Assembly (NCBI GenBank): GCA_027596035.1
Contig: JADGJA010000816.1
Coordinates: 1-10,264, forward strand
DNA length: 10,264 bases
Direction: 5' to 3'
DNA from: Thoreauomyces humboldtii
Taxonomy: Eukaryota; Chytridiomycota; Chytridiomycetes; Spizellomycetales; Powellomycetaceae
The notes below the pieces were generated by a model. The model was not told the origin of the DNA and did no database searches. It was given only the letters and a program-made list of their open reading frames with translations. This document shows, piece by piece, positions 1-8,739 of the stretch. Every line of letters starts with the position of its first letter. Position 1 is the stretch's first letter. The position numbers and the translations under genes were made by a program.

Positions 1-1700
1 CCGCCACCCCCTCCACCGCCGCCGGCTGATCTTCCCCCTGTGGTATGGGGCTGGTCGGAACGTTCCACCGATGCGCTACGCTTCTTCCCTCCCTCGGTCG
101 ACTTTTTCGGTTTCGCTGGCTTCCGAGGAGCGTACTTGTAATCTGGGAAGGTCAGGTTGTGGAGACGTTTGGCTTCCTCGGCTTTGGATTTGTAGAGGTC
201 TTTGATTTCGGCTTGCTCGTTTGCCCACATCTGACCAATCAATCGAGATACCTGGAATTCCAAAATCTCGAATGTTAGTTTCGATGACTATAGCTGGAAC
301 ACAAGCAGAGCACAGTTGTGATCACATGCCTCGTTGTTCGCCATCCCTTCGTTCGACTTCATGACCTCGTCCTGCTTTGCTCGACGGTACAAGATGAATG
401 AATTGGCAGGTCGCGGCGGTTTCCTAGGTTTCTGCAAGTTATAGACGGCCGTCGGTTCGGCGTGAGTAGAAAGGATCGAAGGCGACGAGATGTCCGATAT
501 GGCTGGCGAGTGATGCATCTAGACGACGTGAACAAAAACAGATGCGGATAAGTTCCTAGCTTGTTCGATATCTTCCCACCCCAGACGCCCGGACTCTTCA
601 AGAAAAAAGTCCCGTACCTTTGTCTGATAGCTCTGACTCCTGGCGCTGTCGCCAGAAGTGGCAGTCGGAGACGTCGTGGGAAACACGGCGCCCAGTTTCT
701 GGAACGAGGACATGGCCTCGGCGTTCGAAGCGACGTGAGCGGGAAAAAAGACGGGAACGAACCCCTTCGGTACGAACAGCCATCCACCCTCGTCCAACTT
801 GGGTTTCCCGCTCCCGAACGTGATCGAGTTCGAGTTCGTCAACGTCACATTGGACTGCGGAGCTCCTGACCCGTGCTCTTGAAGGTCCTGAGGTGATCCA
901 GCCATCCGAAGCGGAGCGGGAGGCGGTATGAGTGATCCACGACGAGAGTTCCGACCAACGGGTGATGACAGGAGAGCAACGTTGTCCCTTCCCGCCATCG
1001 ACAGAGTCCCCAACATCTCGGTCGTGACCGACACGGAAGCCCGACGGGACGTGCTCTGCGACATTCCGGATTCGCTGAGGGAACGGGAGAGCATGGACGA
1101 CAGGTTCGGTAGATCCAACGTGGGTTGATTGGGATTCGACTGCGATTGCGAGGAGAAGCCGTCGCTGTCGGGCACGCCGCTCCCTGTCCCGCTCATGAGA
1201 CTGGGGACGGACGCCCACGCTGGGTTCTCGTTGAAGTTGGCCTGAGGCGAGTACATGGTCGACATGTCCTGCGTCGGAGGGTAGTGAGTGAGATCCGAGA
1301 GCTGACGATGGAGTTGAGCGGGATCCAAGGTGTAGCTCGAAGCTCCTCCTGCTCCTCCTGGACGGGAAGTGGATATGCGCATGGGTCCTGGACCGTCGAG
1401 AGCATCGTCGAACTCTGGCTCCTCGGCCTCGACGACCGTGTCGTCCAAGGGAGACAGCCTTCCGTCGAGGGAAGCTGAACTGGGTTGACTTCCTACGCCG
1501 ACCTTCCAAGGGGAAGGTTGAGCGGTTCCACCACCGACACCACCTGACGCGCGGATGTGGGACGGTAGCTGGTATCTCGAGTTCTTCTGATGTTCGGCGT
1601 GGAGATTTTGAAGCTGTTGCTTTTGTAGCTCTTGCTGCTGATCCTGCTCCGACATATGGTACGAGGGATCCCTCTTCTGTTTCTTGTACTTGTAAACCAT
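1..1700 (-). CDS. HMG-box (MATA/Ste11/Prf1-type) transcription factor, C-terminus cut by window edge
   Basis: Predicted nuclear DNA-binding regulator. Proposed exons, read on the minus strand, are 1700-618, 518-330 and 251 to beyond 1; the introns are 99 and 78 nt. Residues 1-361 are low complexity: an early Gln/Lys-rich stretch (QDQQQELQKQQLQ), then Ser/Pro/Gly-rich sequence with no fold I recognise. The HMG box spans about residues 395-465 and begins PRPANSFILYRRAKQDE. It continues across intron 2 as NNE|VSRLIGQMWANEQAE and ends KRLHNLTFPDYKYAPRKP, the MATA_HMG pattern of fungal mating regulators. Basic and Gly-rich sequence follows to the edge. The ATG at 1700 has G at -3 and +4; an alternative start is the Met at 1655. 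Intron 2 needs a GC donor to keep the box in frame. The fungal class includes Ste11 and Prf1 (pheromone response), but other HMG regulators share the domain, so the role is inferred. DNA-binding class is confident; orthology is not. Confidence 0.88.
252..329 (-). other. Putative GC-AG intron inside the HMG box
   Basis: On the minus strand, exon 2 ends in codons for NNE and is followed by gcatgt. The 3' end is ttggaattccag, and a perfect CTAAC branch motif lies about 25 nt before it. Splicing here joins NNE to VSRLIGQMW in phase 0, which is the expected HMG-box sequence. The nearest GT donor (three bases downstream, gtgatc) leaves the wrong phase for this acceptor. A genomic sequencing error is the alternative. 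Confidence 0.72.
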
Positions 1701-1721
1701 TCCCTCCTCCCTTCCTCTGTT

Positions 1722-1732
1722 TATCTATATAT
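1722..1732 (-). promoter_or_regulatory. TATA-like element just upstream of the HMG gene start
   Basis: The minus strand reads tatatagataa here, only about 22-32 nt upstream of the ATG at 1700. That is close for a TATA box serving that ATG. It would suit the downstream in-frame Met at 1655 better, or it may simply be AT-rich leader. Weak call based on sequence alone. Confidence 0.3.
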
Positions 1733-2212
1733 GTTTTTTTTCGTCCCAAAGAGGAACCCTCGGCGTCGGTAGCCCAGATGTAACTGCCGTTCGTACACGA
1801 GAGAGAAAAGAGCCCAAAAAGCAGTGGGTGGACTCCCGTAATCTTTTTCGACAATGGGGATTTTGTTGGGAGAATCGTCAATGACCTCCTTTTGTGGGTT
1901 TTCCCCCCTTTTGCGCTTTGGCCCTGATGCGCAACCCCGCTCTTGCTGTCCCGGGCGGTTGAGCGGATCGTGGTGGTGGGGGAACGATCAAAGAGGCTGT
2001 TCTTTTTCACCCTTTTGCTCTACGAAGCCGATGCAAAAAAAGCCCGATGATGCTATCGGATTACCCCCAGCGGGAGCAAGAAGTTAAACTACGATACTAG
2101 TGCGTAGGTAAGAGTCGAGGACGCGATGGGAACGGCCCCGTCATGAGGAGACAGACCCTAACGTGGTGTGGGCGGGGGAACGGCGCAAAAAAAGTGATCA
2201 AATTCGTTTCCT

Positions 2213-2244
2213 CGCTGGTGGGATGCACTGGTCCCACGCCAGCG
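2213..2244. repeat. Inverted repeat with 11 paired bases and a 2-nt bulge
   Basis: CGCTGG+TGGGA (2213-2223) pairs with TCCCA (2232-2236) and CCAGCG (2239-2244). The loop is 8 nt and CG is bulged at 2237-2238. Read directly from the sequence; function unknown. Confidence 0.7.
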
Positions 2245-2270
2245 CCATGGAGACGTGATGTTGCAGGCGG

Positions 2271-2289
2271 CCATCCGACGGTAGGATGG
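2271..2289. repeat. 6-bp inverted repeat with 7-nt loop
   Basis: CCATCC (2271-2276) pairs with GGATGG (2284-2289). It lies 27 bases after the preceding stronger hairpin. Confidence 0.55.
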
Positions 2290-2483
2290 GCGGGACGACT
2301 GAGAAATATGACTAGGGGGGAATAAAGGTGCTTGTGTGGCCTTTCTATTTCAAGATACAGAACAAGGACCCCTGGCGCGGAAGCGAGGGGAAGGCAAGGT
2401 GGATGGAGTGGGACCATTGTTGATGGCACTTCGCCGAGCACGGGCACGCAAACCTGCCATGGAGGGAGGGGTACGTACGTGCT

Positions 2484-2520
2484 TTGGCCCGCTGGCGGGG
2501 CCAATGCGGGAAACTCCCGC
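2484..2520. repeat. Two adjacent perfect hairpins
   Basis: TTGGCCC (2484-2490) pairs with GGGCCAA (2498-2504) across a 7-nt loop. One base later GCGGGA (2506-2511) pairs with TCCCGC (2515-2520) across AAC. The palindrome GTACGTAC lies just upstream at 2471-2478. The block is in the HMG gene upstream region, so it could be leader RNA structure or DNA-level sites. Confidence 0.65.
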
Positions 2521-3140
2521 TACAAAATGCGGTGTGTGTGGACAATCGACATTGTAAGGGCATTCGACAGAGCCGCTCAGCTCCCAAAAAAGAAAGAGAA
2601 TCGGAGTTTTGATCGTTAGTTACCTAATCACACACAGCACCCTCTCGCTCTCTCACCGCATGCCGCAGCCCCCTTGCAGCAGCAGGAAGCGATTGATTTT
2701 CTGTTACGGAGCGAAGGCTTGACGTTCCCACGACCATATTTTCTTCTTTTTCAAATCCTGGTTTCCCCCCTGCCTTTGCATCAACGCTTGGGTCCGCGAA
2801 TTAATGTGGGAAAATCGAATATTCCCACGCTCGCCATCGGAAGGCTTCGTCTGATATCATGGAAAAGAGTTCGGAAGGTTCAGACGAGGGAAAAAGCCAC
2901 AAGAAACGAGTCATGGTTTGGGGGTGAAGACGGATAGAGAGATTATCTACATCAAAACAAACAAAAGGAAACAGTAGAGAAAGTGGTGGAGAATAAAAAA
3001 AAAGGCAGAGTGGGAAAGTTCACAAGGCGAAGAGATACGCCGGAAATGAGCTGTACGACAGCTTCATGAGTAATTGTGGGAGAGGCGATGCCGTGGGAGA
3101 TAAACAAGGAAGCGAACGTTGACAAAGGTCTTTTTAGCTT

Positions 3141-5004
3141 TCACTCCATCATATCGTCATTGCCTTCATCAGGCGCGACTTCGTCGGAAGGAGCATCGAC
3201 GATCTTGAGAGCATCCATGTCCTCGAGAAGTTCGTCAACGTCGACCTCGGGGAAGTCCTCCTCGGGTTCCTCATCGTCGTCCTCGACGACGCCATCGGCG
3301 TCCATGGCGTCACCAGCGTGGGCGCCTTGCTGAGCGGCAGCGAGCAAGGCAGCGGCCTCCGCGGCAGCCTTGGCGGCTGGGTCCTTGTAGAGGTTGATCA
3401 TGCCACGGAGCTCGGAATCCTCCTCGATGTCTCGAAGGAAGAGCTCGTAGTCCATCTCCTGACGCGCCTTCTCCGACTTTCCTCGGTTGACGAGCTCGAG
3501 CTCCTCCTCCTTGCCGAGCGTCTTGAGCTTCCATCCTCGCGACTTGCCCTTCTTTCGGGCGTTGGGGTACGACTTCTTGACGAGGAACACGTCGGGCACG
3601 CTTCCGCGCGTCTTGGCGTTCCCGAGGAGGTTGTCCCAGTTGTCGCTGTTGAAGTTGGCGTGGGTCAGGTCGTAGCCGAGGACGTGATCGCCGGCGTTGA
3701 GGATGTGTCCGAGGTGGGTTCGCACGAGGAAGGTCCGCGACATGTCGCTGGAACGGCACACCTCGACCGTGGCAAGTGCCCATCGTCCGTTCTGTGGGCC
3801 CTCGAGCTGGGAGTCGATGACATAGAACTCGACAAGATCCTTAGCCTCGCACAGCGAAGCAAAGGGTGCATCCCAGAAAACGGGTGCGCGGAGATCGACA
3901 ACCTTCAAGGTATTGGGGTCGAGGAAGTTGACGCTGTTGCTGACTCGGTTACAAAGGACCAGAGGATTCGTGTCGGACAGCTGGCGGGCGAGTCTTGGCG
4001 TCAGACAAACAAGATCATCCTGGCACGGAAAGATTAGTGAAGTGCCCAAAAAGTCCACCGAAAACCAAAAATCCTGAAGTCGACATGCTCACCTTGCAGA
4101 TTGGCACAAGCTCGATCGAGTAAGTGAACTTGAAGGTACTCGTTCCGCTGTGGGTGTCCTGGGAGATGAGCTGCTCGGACTGCTTCATCTTCATTGGGAC
4201 GACCGCCTGCAAAAAGTCGACCATCTTGGCGGCGTGTGTTCGGTTGACGTAATAAAAGTCCAGACCGTCCCGGTACTCTTTGATGTTGGTGGTGTCTTTG
4301 TGAGCGTTGTGCTTGAGGATCAACTGCTCGAGCCACAGGAAGGTTCGCTTGTGAAGAACCTTTTGTCGTACTTGCACGACGGCCTTCCAGGTCAGCTGAG
4401 CGTCCACACGCTGACATTCCTCACAGTGCTGGTTGGCTACGATGAACTCGGTGACGAACACCTGCTGCAGGATCGTTGCCGCAAAGACCTGAACGAATGA
4501 TAGTTCTGTGTGAGGAAAAAGGATACAAGAACACAGATCCAGGTCCGAAAGATCCCCGATGTTCGTTCTCCTTACCTCCTTCTGGATGGTCAACTTGACC
4601 TTGACACGCTTCGAGTGCGGTTCCGTCCAGATGAATCCAGCATCGACGAGCCTCACTTTGTTGAGTCCTCTCAGTTTCTTCAGACACAGGGCGAGGAGTT
4701 CTCGCGACTCGAGGTCGGCTTTGACCCAGAGGTTGGGAGGCTGGAGGTAACGGTCGCATCCGCGGCAGAAGTGGATGGTGGCCTGCTTTGGGATTCCTTC
4801 GGTGATGTCGACGTCTCCTCGGATGCAGTTGACACACATGTTTGCAGGGTTGGGAGCAATGACTGTTCCACAGGAAGCGCAAAGACTGGCGACGGGGGTG
4901 GGGTTGCAAGGTAAGCCACACGTCGCATGCAACATACGGAGACCTGACCATCATTCTTACATGCGCTGCTCGGTGCGAGCGGGATCATAGTCGATGCCTT
5001 CCAT
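3141..5004 (-). CDS. NMD3: NMD3, 60S ribosomal subunit nuclear export adaptor
   Basis: Adaptor that binds the nascent 60S subunit and recruits the Crm1 exportin to carry it out of the nucleus. Exons on the minus strand are 5004-4961, 4885-4576, 4488-4093 and 4019-3141, giving 1629 nt and 542 aa (yeast Nmd3 is about 518). Introns are 75, 87 and 73 nt with GT-AG ends. Zinc-binding pairs are C17/C20, C32/C35, C55/C58 and C140/C143. Family blocks include QPPNLWVKADLESRELLALC, VRLVDAGFIWTEPHSKRVK and YSIELVPICK joined by splicing to DDLVCL. A basic NLS-like segment lies near residues 404-417. An acidic C-terminus carries a leucine-rich NES-like stretch at about 514-524 (LLEDMDALKIV). The start at 5004 has A at -3, and exon 1 splices in phase 2 to recreate the conserved ILCASCG. 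The frame is open further upstream, but family length favours this Met. Confidence 0.96.
4489..4575 (-). other. NMD3 intron 2, stop-free and a multiple of three
   Basis: Donor GAG|gtaagg and acceptor cag|GTCTTT. Removing the 87 nt restores QKE|VFAATILQQ, the conserved NMD3 block. Left in, it adds 29 residues in frame with no stop, so translation could not distinguish the retained form as faulty. Confidence 0.88.
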
Positions 5005-5540
5005 GTTTGGCGGAGACGAGCGCGGAGGAGAAGCAACGGAGTTGGTGAGGATATGGGGAGTAACGATCGGGACGGTGTCCTGGAAAGACTGAGACTTGTT
5101 CCGTATCCTCTGCTGAGACCACCCCGAGAGATGGAGACAAAATATATGCAAGGGGTCGTACCCCGCCTGTTGAATTTGCAAGTGCTGATGCAGGTTATTC
5201 CCACGCCCGAAAACGTTGGAGGAGAGAGAGAGGAAATATGTGGAAAAGCAAAAAAGAATTCACGAGAGCACCGGGTACCAGGGGCAAGGTAGCCATCAGC
5301 CTCCCAGGGTACAGGTGCAGGTCAACTGTTCAACCCTCGCATATCCGTTCGACATTCCGTCACGACCCATCCCGCCCACTGTTGTGCAACAGGGCTCTTG
5401 CCTCGAGTCTCTCTCACCTCTCTTATCCTGATCGGTCACTTTGCAAGGTAGCGCTCTATTGCCGGTCTCGATAGACACGAAGGCTTTTCTTCGCTCGCCC
5501 GTCACCGACAAGGCACGCACTCCTCGTCTCCGCACCAGTC
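5005..5540. promoter_or_regulatory. Divergent promoter shared by NMD3 and ADA2
   Basis: A 536-bp interval between the two start codons, with the genes facing away from each other. It contains a CT/GA-rich block near 5218-5235, an AT-rich TATA-like stretch (aaatatatg, about 5141-5150) on the NMD3 side, and a 14-bp palindrome-like element, CTGTTG-TG-CAACAG, at 5379-5392 on the ADA2 side. No RNA gene or supported ORF was seen. Confidence 0.6.
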
Positions 5541-7656
5541 ATGAGGACAAAGCCCGACAACGATGCCTCAACGGGGGAGTCTCGAAAGCGAAAGTTTGAC
5601 GACGAGGTTGTCACTCAAGGTGCGCTCGATGCAAGGCTTATCACCTCTACACGGAGTTCCGTGGCGGGGCCTTTTGCAGAATCGTGTCTCACCTGAATTA
5701 ACTCAACTCAGTGGAAGAGGAGTTTGGCACGAATTATCACTGCAATGGATGCACCCGCGACATCACAACCACCGTGCGCATTCGGTGCGCAGAGTGCATG
5801 GACTTTGACATGTGCATCACTTGCTTTTCGACCGGAGTTGAGCCGCCAAAAACGTTTCACAGAAAATCCCACAAGTACCGCGTCATGGTATGGGACAGGG
5901 CCGCACTAGTACAACAGCAAAGAAGATCAACAAAGGACGTCCGGCTCATTCTTGCCCTTTCTTTTTGAAAGGAAATGCTCGACTTTGAGATCCTCGATGC
6001 GGACTGGGGGGCCGATGAAGAGCTTAAGCTGGTGACGGCCATCGAGCACTACGGACTAGGCAACTGGGAGCAGGTCGCCGAGCAAGTCGGCACGAAGAAC
6101 CGACTTCAATGCGCGGATCACTACGACAGGATCTATATCAGGTCCGACACCTTTCCAGTACCAGTATGTGACTGTCGAACACCAGGTGGTCTGGGATTTT
6201 GGAATAAAAGCAGGGCCTTACGCTTTGGTTTCGGTAGAACATGGATTGGAAGATTGATCGAAACAAACGACTCTCTCGCGACCGAGGTGCATATTGTTTC
6301 CTGCAGTGGTCGTAGACATACGGTTTTTGCTTTACTGATAATATGCATCCCGAACAGTCCCGCCACGAAAGGTTCCTAAGCACGAACGACCACCAGTCAG
6401 TCAACCTGCAAATCATGAGATTCTCGGTTTCATGCCTGGTCGTCTCGAGTTTGAGGTCGAACCTGAGAACGATGCAGAGCTGATGATCAAGGATCTCGAG
6501 TTTTCGGACAGCGACATTCCAGAGGAGACGGGTGCGTTCCACTTAAGGCCCTTTTTCTGAGCGGGAACTGACGTGCATTGATGTTCCATAGAGATGAAGA
6601 TGGCCATGTTCGGTATGTATAACGCGGCGCTGGATCGTCGGAAAGAACGGAAAAGGTTCGTCTTCGACAGGGCCATTACCGATTTCAAAAAGGTGAGGTG
6701 CATGGAGATGGGTCACCGCCAGCCGTTCTCACGCTTCCTTCTCACCAAATATCGCACGTTGGGAAAAGTTACAACAACTGGAGAAGAAAAGGAGCAAGGA
6801 GGAAAAAGATCTTTACCAGAAGATGCGAGTCTTCGCGAAGATGCAGACGGGCGAGGACTTTGACGAATTCGTGAACGGACTTTTAGGTTTGTTTGGCAGC
6901 TTTCAACTCCGTAGACTACTAGTTTGCCGCCGAAAAGGTCAGGACCTCACATCTGCCTCCTCCTTTTTTCCAGCCGAGTTCAAACTGCGGGAAGACGTTG
7001 CTAGACTCCAAGAGTATCGACGGATGGGCATCACGGACACTCGCGAGGTCGAGCAATACGAACGCGACAAACGCGATCGAGAACTCAACCGTCTCAACCC
7101 GTACGGTTTCACGGGACAGTACGGATCGAGCAACGCGACGCCTCGATCAAGGGCAGCATCCATCCTCTCCAATCGAACGACACCAGCTCCTCCATCCTTT
7201 GCCCCTACACCATCATCGCAATCCCATCTACATTACGCTGCTACCTCGCCGCCTTCGGTCCTGACCCCTCCTTCCACGACCTCCCAGCAGCAACTACACC
7301 AACCACAACCTGCTGCAACGGGACTCCGACGACCAGCAGCTCCTCTGGACATCAGCTCCGCGGACGGTCTGGACCTACTGACCCACAACGAGCAACTCCT
7401 CTGCGCCACCCTCCGTCTGTTCCCAAAGTCGTATCTGGTCATCAAGGAGACGATCCTGAGAGAGTTCGCAAAGAACGGCAGTCTGAGGAGGAGGGAGTGC
7501 AGACAGCTCATCAAGATCGACGTCAACAAGACGGCGAGGATATACGACTTTTTCGTCGAGATGGGTTGGGTCAGGTCGAAACCTCACGCCCCAGGTGCTC
7601 TTGGTGGTGGTGGAACCGCGCAGGCCGCGGGCGTCCCTTCCGCTGCGAGACGGTGA
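5541..7656 (+). CDS. ADA2: ADA2, transcriptional co-activator subunit of SAGA/ADA histone acetyltransferase complexes
   Basis: Nuclear adaptor that binds the Gcn5 acetyltransferase and promotes nucleosomal histone H3 acetylation. Exons are 5541-5619, 5712-5887, 5972-6163, 6238-6286, 6358-6531, 6592-6692, 6769-6886 and 6974-7656, giving 1572 nt and 523 aa; introns are 60-92 nt. The ZZ finger (about 35-80) has all eight ligands: C37, C40, C52, C55, C61, C64, H76, H80. The SANT/Myb domain (about 94-145) has DADWGADEELKLV and HYGLGNWEQVAEQVG. The central ADA2 region has HEILGFMPGRLEFE, the splice-joined FKK|LQQLEKKRSKEEKDLY and LQEYRRMGITD. A Ser/Pro/Gln/Thr-rich linker precedes a C-terminal SWIRM domain (about 418-498, IKIDVNKTARIYDFFVEMGW). 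The linker between SANT and the central region is shorter than in many relatives, and the fourth exon is only 49 nt. The start is an ATG that opens the only frame joining to the ZZ exon. Confidence 0.95.
6887..6973 (+). other. ADA2 intron 7, stop-free and a multiple of three
   Basis: Donor TTAG|gtttgt, acceptor preceded by a pyrimidine tract (ccttttttccag). Removal gives NGLLAEFKLREDVARLQEY, matching the family. Retention of the 87 nt would insert 29 residues in frame with no stop. Confidence 0.85.
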
Positions 7657-8205
7657 CTGGATATGCACGTAATACATATACCAGGGTTGCTACGCTCTTT
7701 AAAGACCAGGTCCGAACTACGACAGTAAGAAGCCACACATGAGGAGGTAACTAATATCGTTGAACAAGTGTGATAGAACAAAATCATCTGCTACAGGAGC
7801 CCCAAATGCCACTACCGTACTGCGCACTTTCTCTCTTTCTAGAGTTCCAAAATGGATTCCTCCACTTCGCGTTTTTGCGCGTCCGATGTTTCGGTAGGGA
7901 ACCCATCATCGCCGATATGATGGAAAGCAGCTGAAAGATCATCTACCCAGTTTTCTTCGTCCCGAGGCGCTTGCTTCTGATTGAGTGAAGGCACCGTCGT
8001 TCACTGGAACGAAGTCGGTCGGCGTCGCCGTGTCGGCGGAACTGCGCATGCCACGTCCACGATTCAATCTCCCGGATCTAACTAAAACGATTTCACTTTC
8101 AAATAGCGTTTTGATACGATAGTTCCGGTGCAAGGGTTGCTGGCGTCGGCATATCCTTCAGCGAGGACGGAAAGGATTTGCCTTTTCCCAAGAATTCAAC
8201 ATGCA
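7657..8205. other. ADA2 downstream region without a supported gene
   Basis: This holds the ADA2 3' flank (taatacatatacc just after the stop is compatible with fungal 3'-end signals). The one open stretch of note is on the minus strand, 8000-7839. It has 53 codons ending in TAG with a protein-like sequence (ENWVDDLSAAFHHIGDDGF) but no ATG. It is described as a finding because no partner exon could be shown. Confidence 0.5.
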
Positions 8206-8209
8206 GCTG

Positions 8210-8260
8210 GGGGCAAATCTAGGGGCAAATCGCGTCCTCACGTTTCCTCCTCACGTTTCC
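8210..8260. repeat. Two short tandem duplications upstream of a TATA box
   Basis: GGGGCAAATC occurs at 8210-8219 and 8222-8231 (period 12). TCCTCACGTTTCC occurs at 8235-8247 and again immediately at 8248-8260, a perfect 13-bp tandem copy. Both pairs end about 40-70 bp before TATATAA, the distance expected for upstream activator sites. Confidence 0.75.
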
Positions 8261-8300
8261 AGCCTCAATTCCTTTCCCCGCATCCATTGAATCTCGTCGC

Positions 8301-8350
8301 TATATAATGCCCTACGTATGTTGCTCTTCTTCTCTCTGTTCTCTAGACTC
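8301..8350 (+). promoter_or_regulatory. Probable core promoter: TATATAA plus pyrimidine-rich initiator
   Basis: TATATAA at 8301-8307 is followed at about 8321-8344 by a strongly pyrimidine-rich tract (ttgctcttcttctctctgtt), a common setting for fungal transcription starts. The next 420 bases on this strand have no ATG, as expected of a leader. Orientation and use are inferred. Confidence 0.5.
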
Positions 8351-8739
8351 CATCATAGTGCCTAATACATCTCGTGTTGTTCTGAACCCTCAGCTTCCAC
8401 CATTCGTCCGCTGCTTCTGACTCCCGACTTCCGTCCACAGAAGCCGACGACTCCATCTCAGCATTCCGTTCCAACTCCGAGCCGTTTGGAAGTCTTCCTT
8501 GCTGCCAGTCGGCAGAGAGCCGACGATATTTTGTATCAGAGGACCGAAGCGTTGACCGTGTATCCGTGGCTCCAAGCGCCCGACACAACGGCTCTGCCAA
8601 GTTTAAAGAATCCTTTGTGACATTGCGCCGAAGCCGGTCTTGAGGCGCTGGTCCAATCTGCTCTCCCCCTGGAAATTTACGAGGTTCGGAGATTTGGACC
8701 CAAGTCATTGAGGGTTTTTGTTTTTTTCTGACATTTCTC

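Larger units (their letters stand above)
1733..3075. other. Gene-free upstream region of the HMG regulator and NMD3 downstream region
   Basis: No frame here shows a recognisable domain, good codon-position bias or a usable exon chain; the open frames are short and on both strands. The interval holds the probable promoter and leader of the HMG gene (minus strand) and, on its right side, the 3' flank of NMD3. It includes several perfect or near-perfect GC-rich inverted repeats (listed separately) and purine-rich sequence at about 2880-3075. HMG-binding-like ACAAAAGG octamers occur at 1888-1895 (minus) and 2961-2968 (plus). I found no exact ACAAAGGGA pheromone response element. Confidence 0.6.

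Noticed and set aside
598..2010. 470-codon minus-strand open frame overlapping the HMG gene
   Set aside because: It runs in another frame across the HMG exon 1 and its leader, is Arg/Ser-rich with no domain, and is explained as a shadow of the low-complexity coding sequence.
2097..2504. 135-codon minus-strand frame in the HMG upstream region
   Set aside because: Pro/His-rich composition, no domain and no coding bias; it overlaps hairpins and looks like chance.
3121..3128. ACAAAGG-like pheromone response element
   Set aside because: It lies in the 3' flank of NMD3, is not an exact ACAAAGGGA, and is far from the HMG gene start; not enough to call.
3318..4037. 239-codon plus-strand frame opposite NMD3
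   Set aside because: It is the antisense of the last NMD3 exon, which has unmistakable family sequence; GC-rich third positions keep the antisense frame open.
6164..6371. Single 208-nt ADA2 intron ending at cacgaaag
   Set aside because: It keeps frame, but is more than twice the size of the other introns and skips a 49-nt exon with good splice signals and exact phase.
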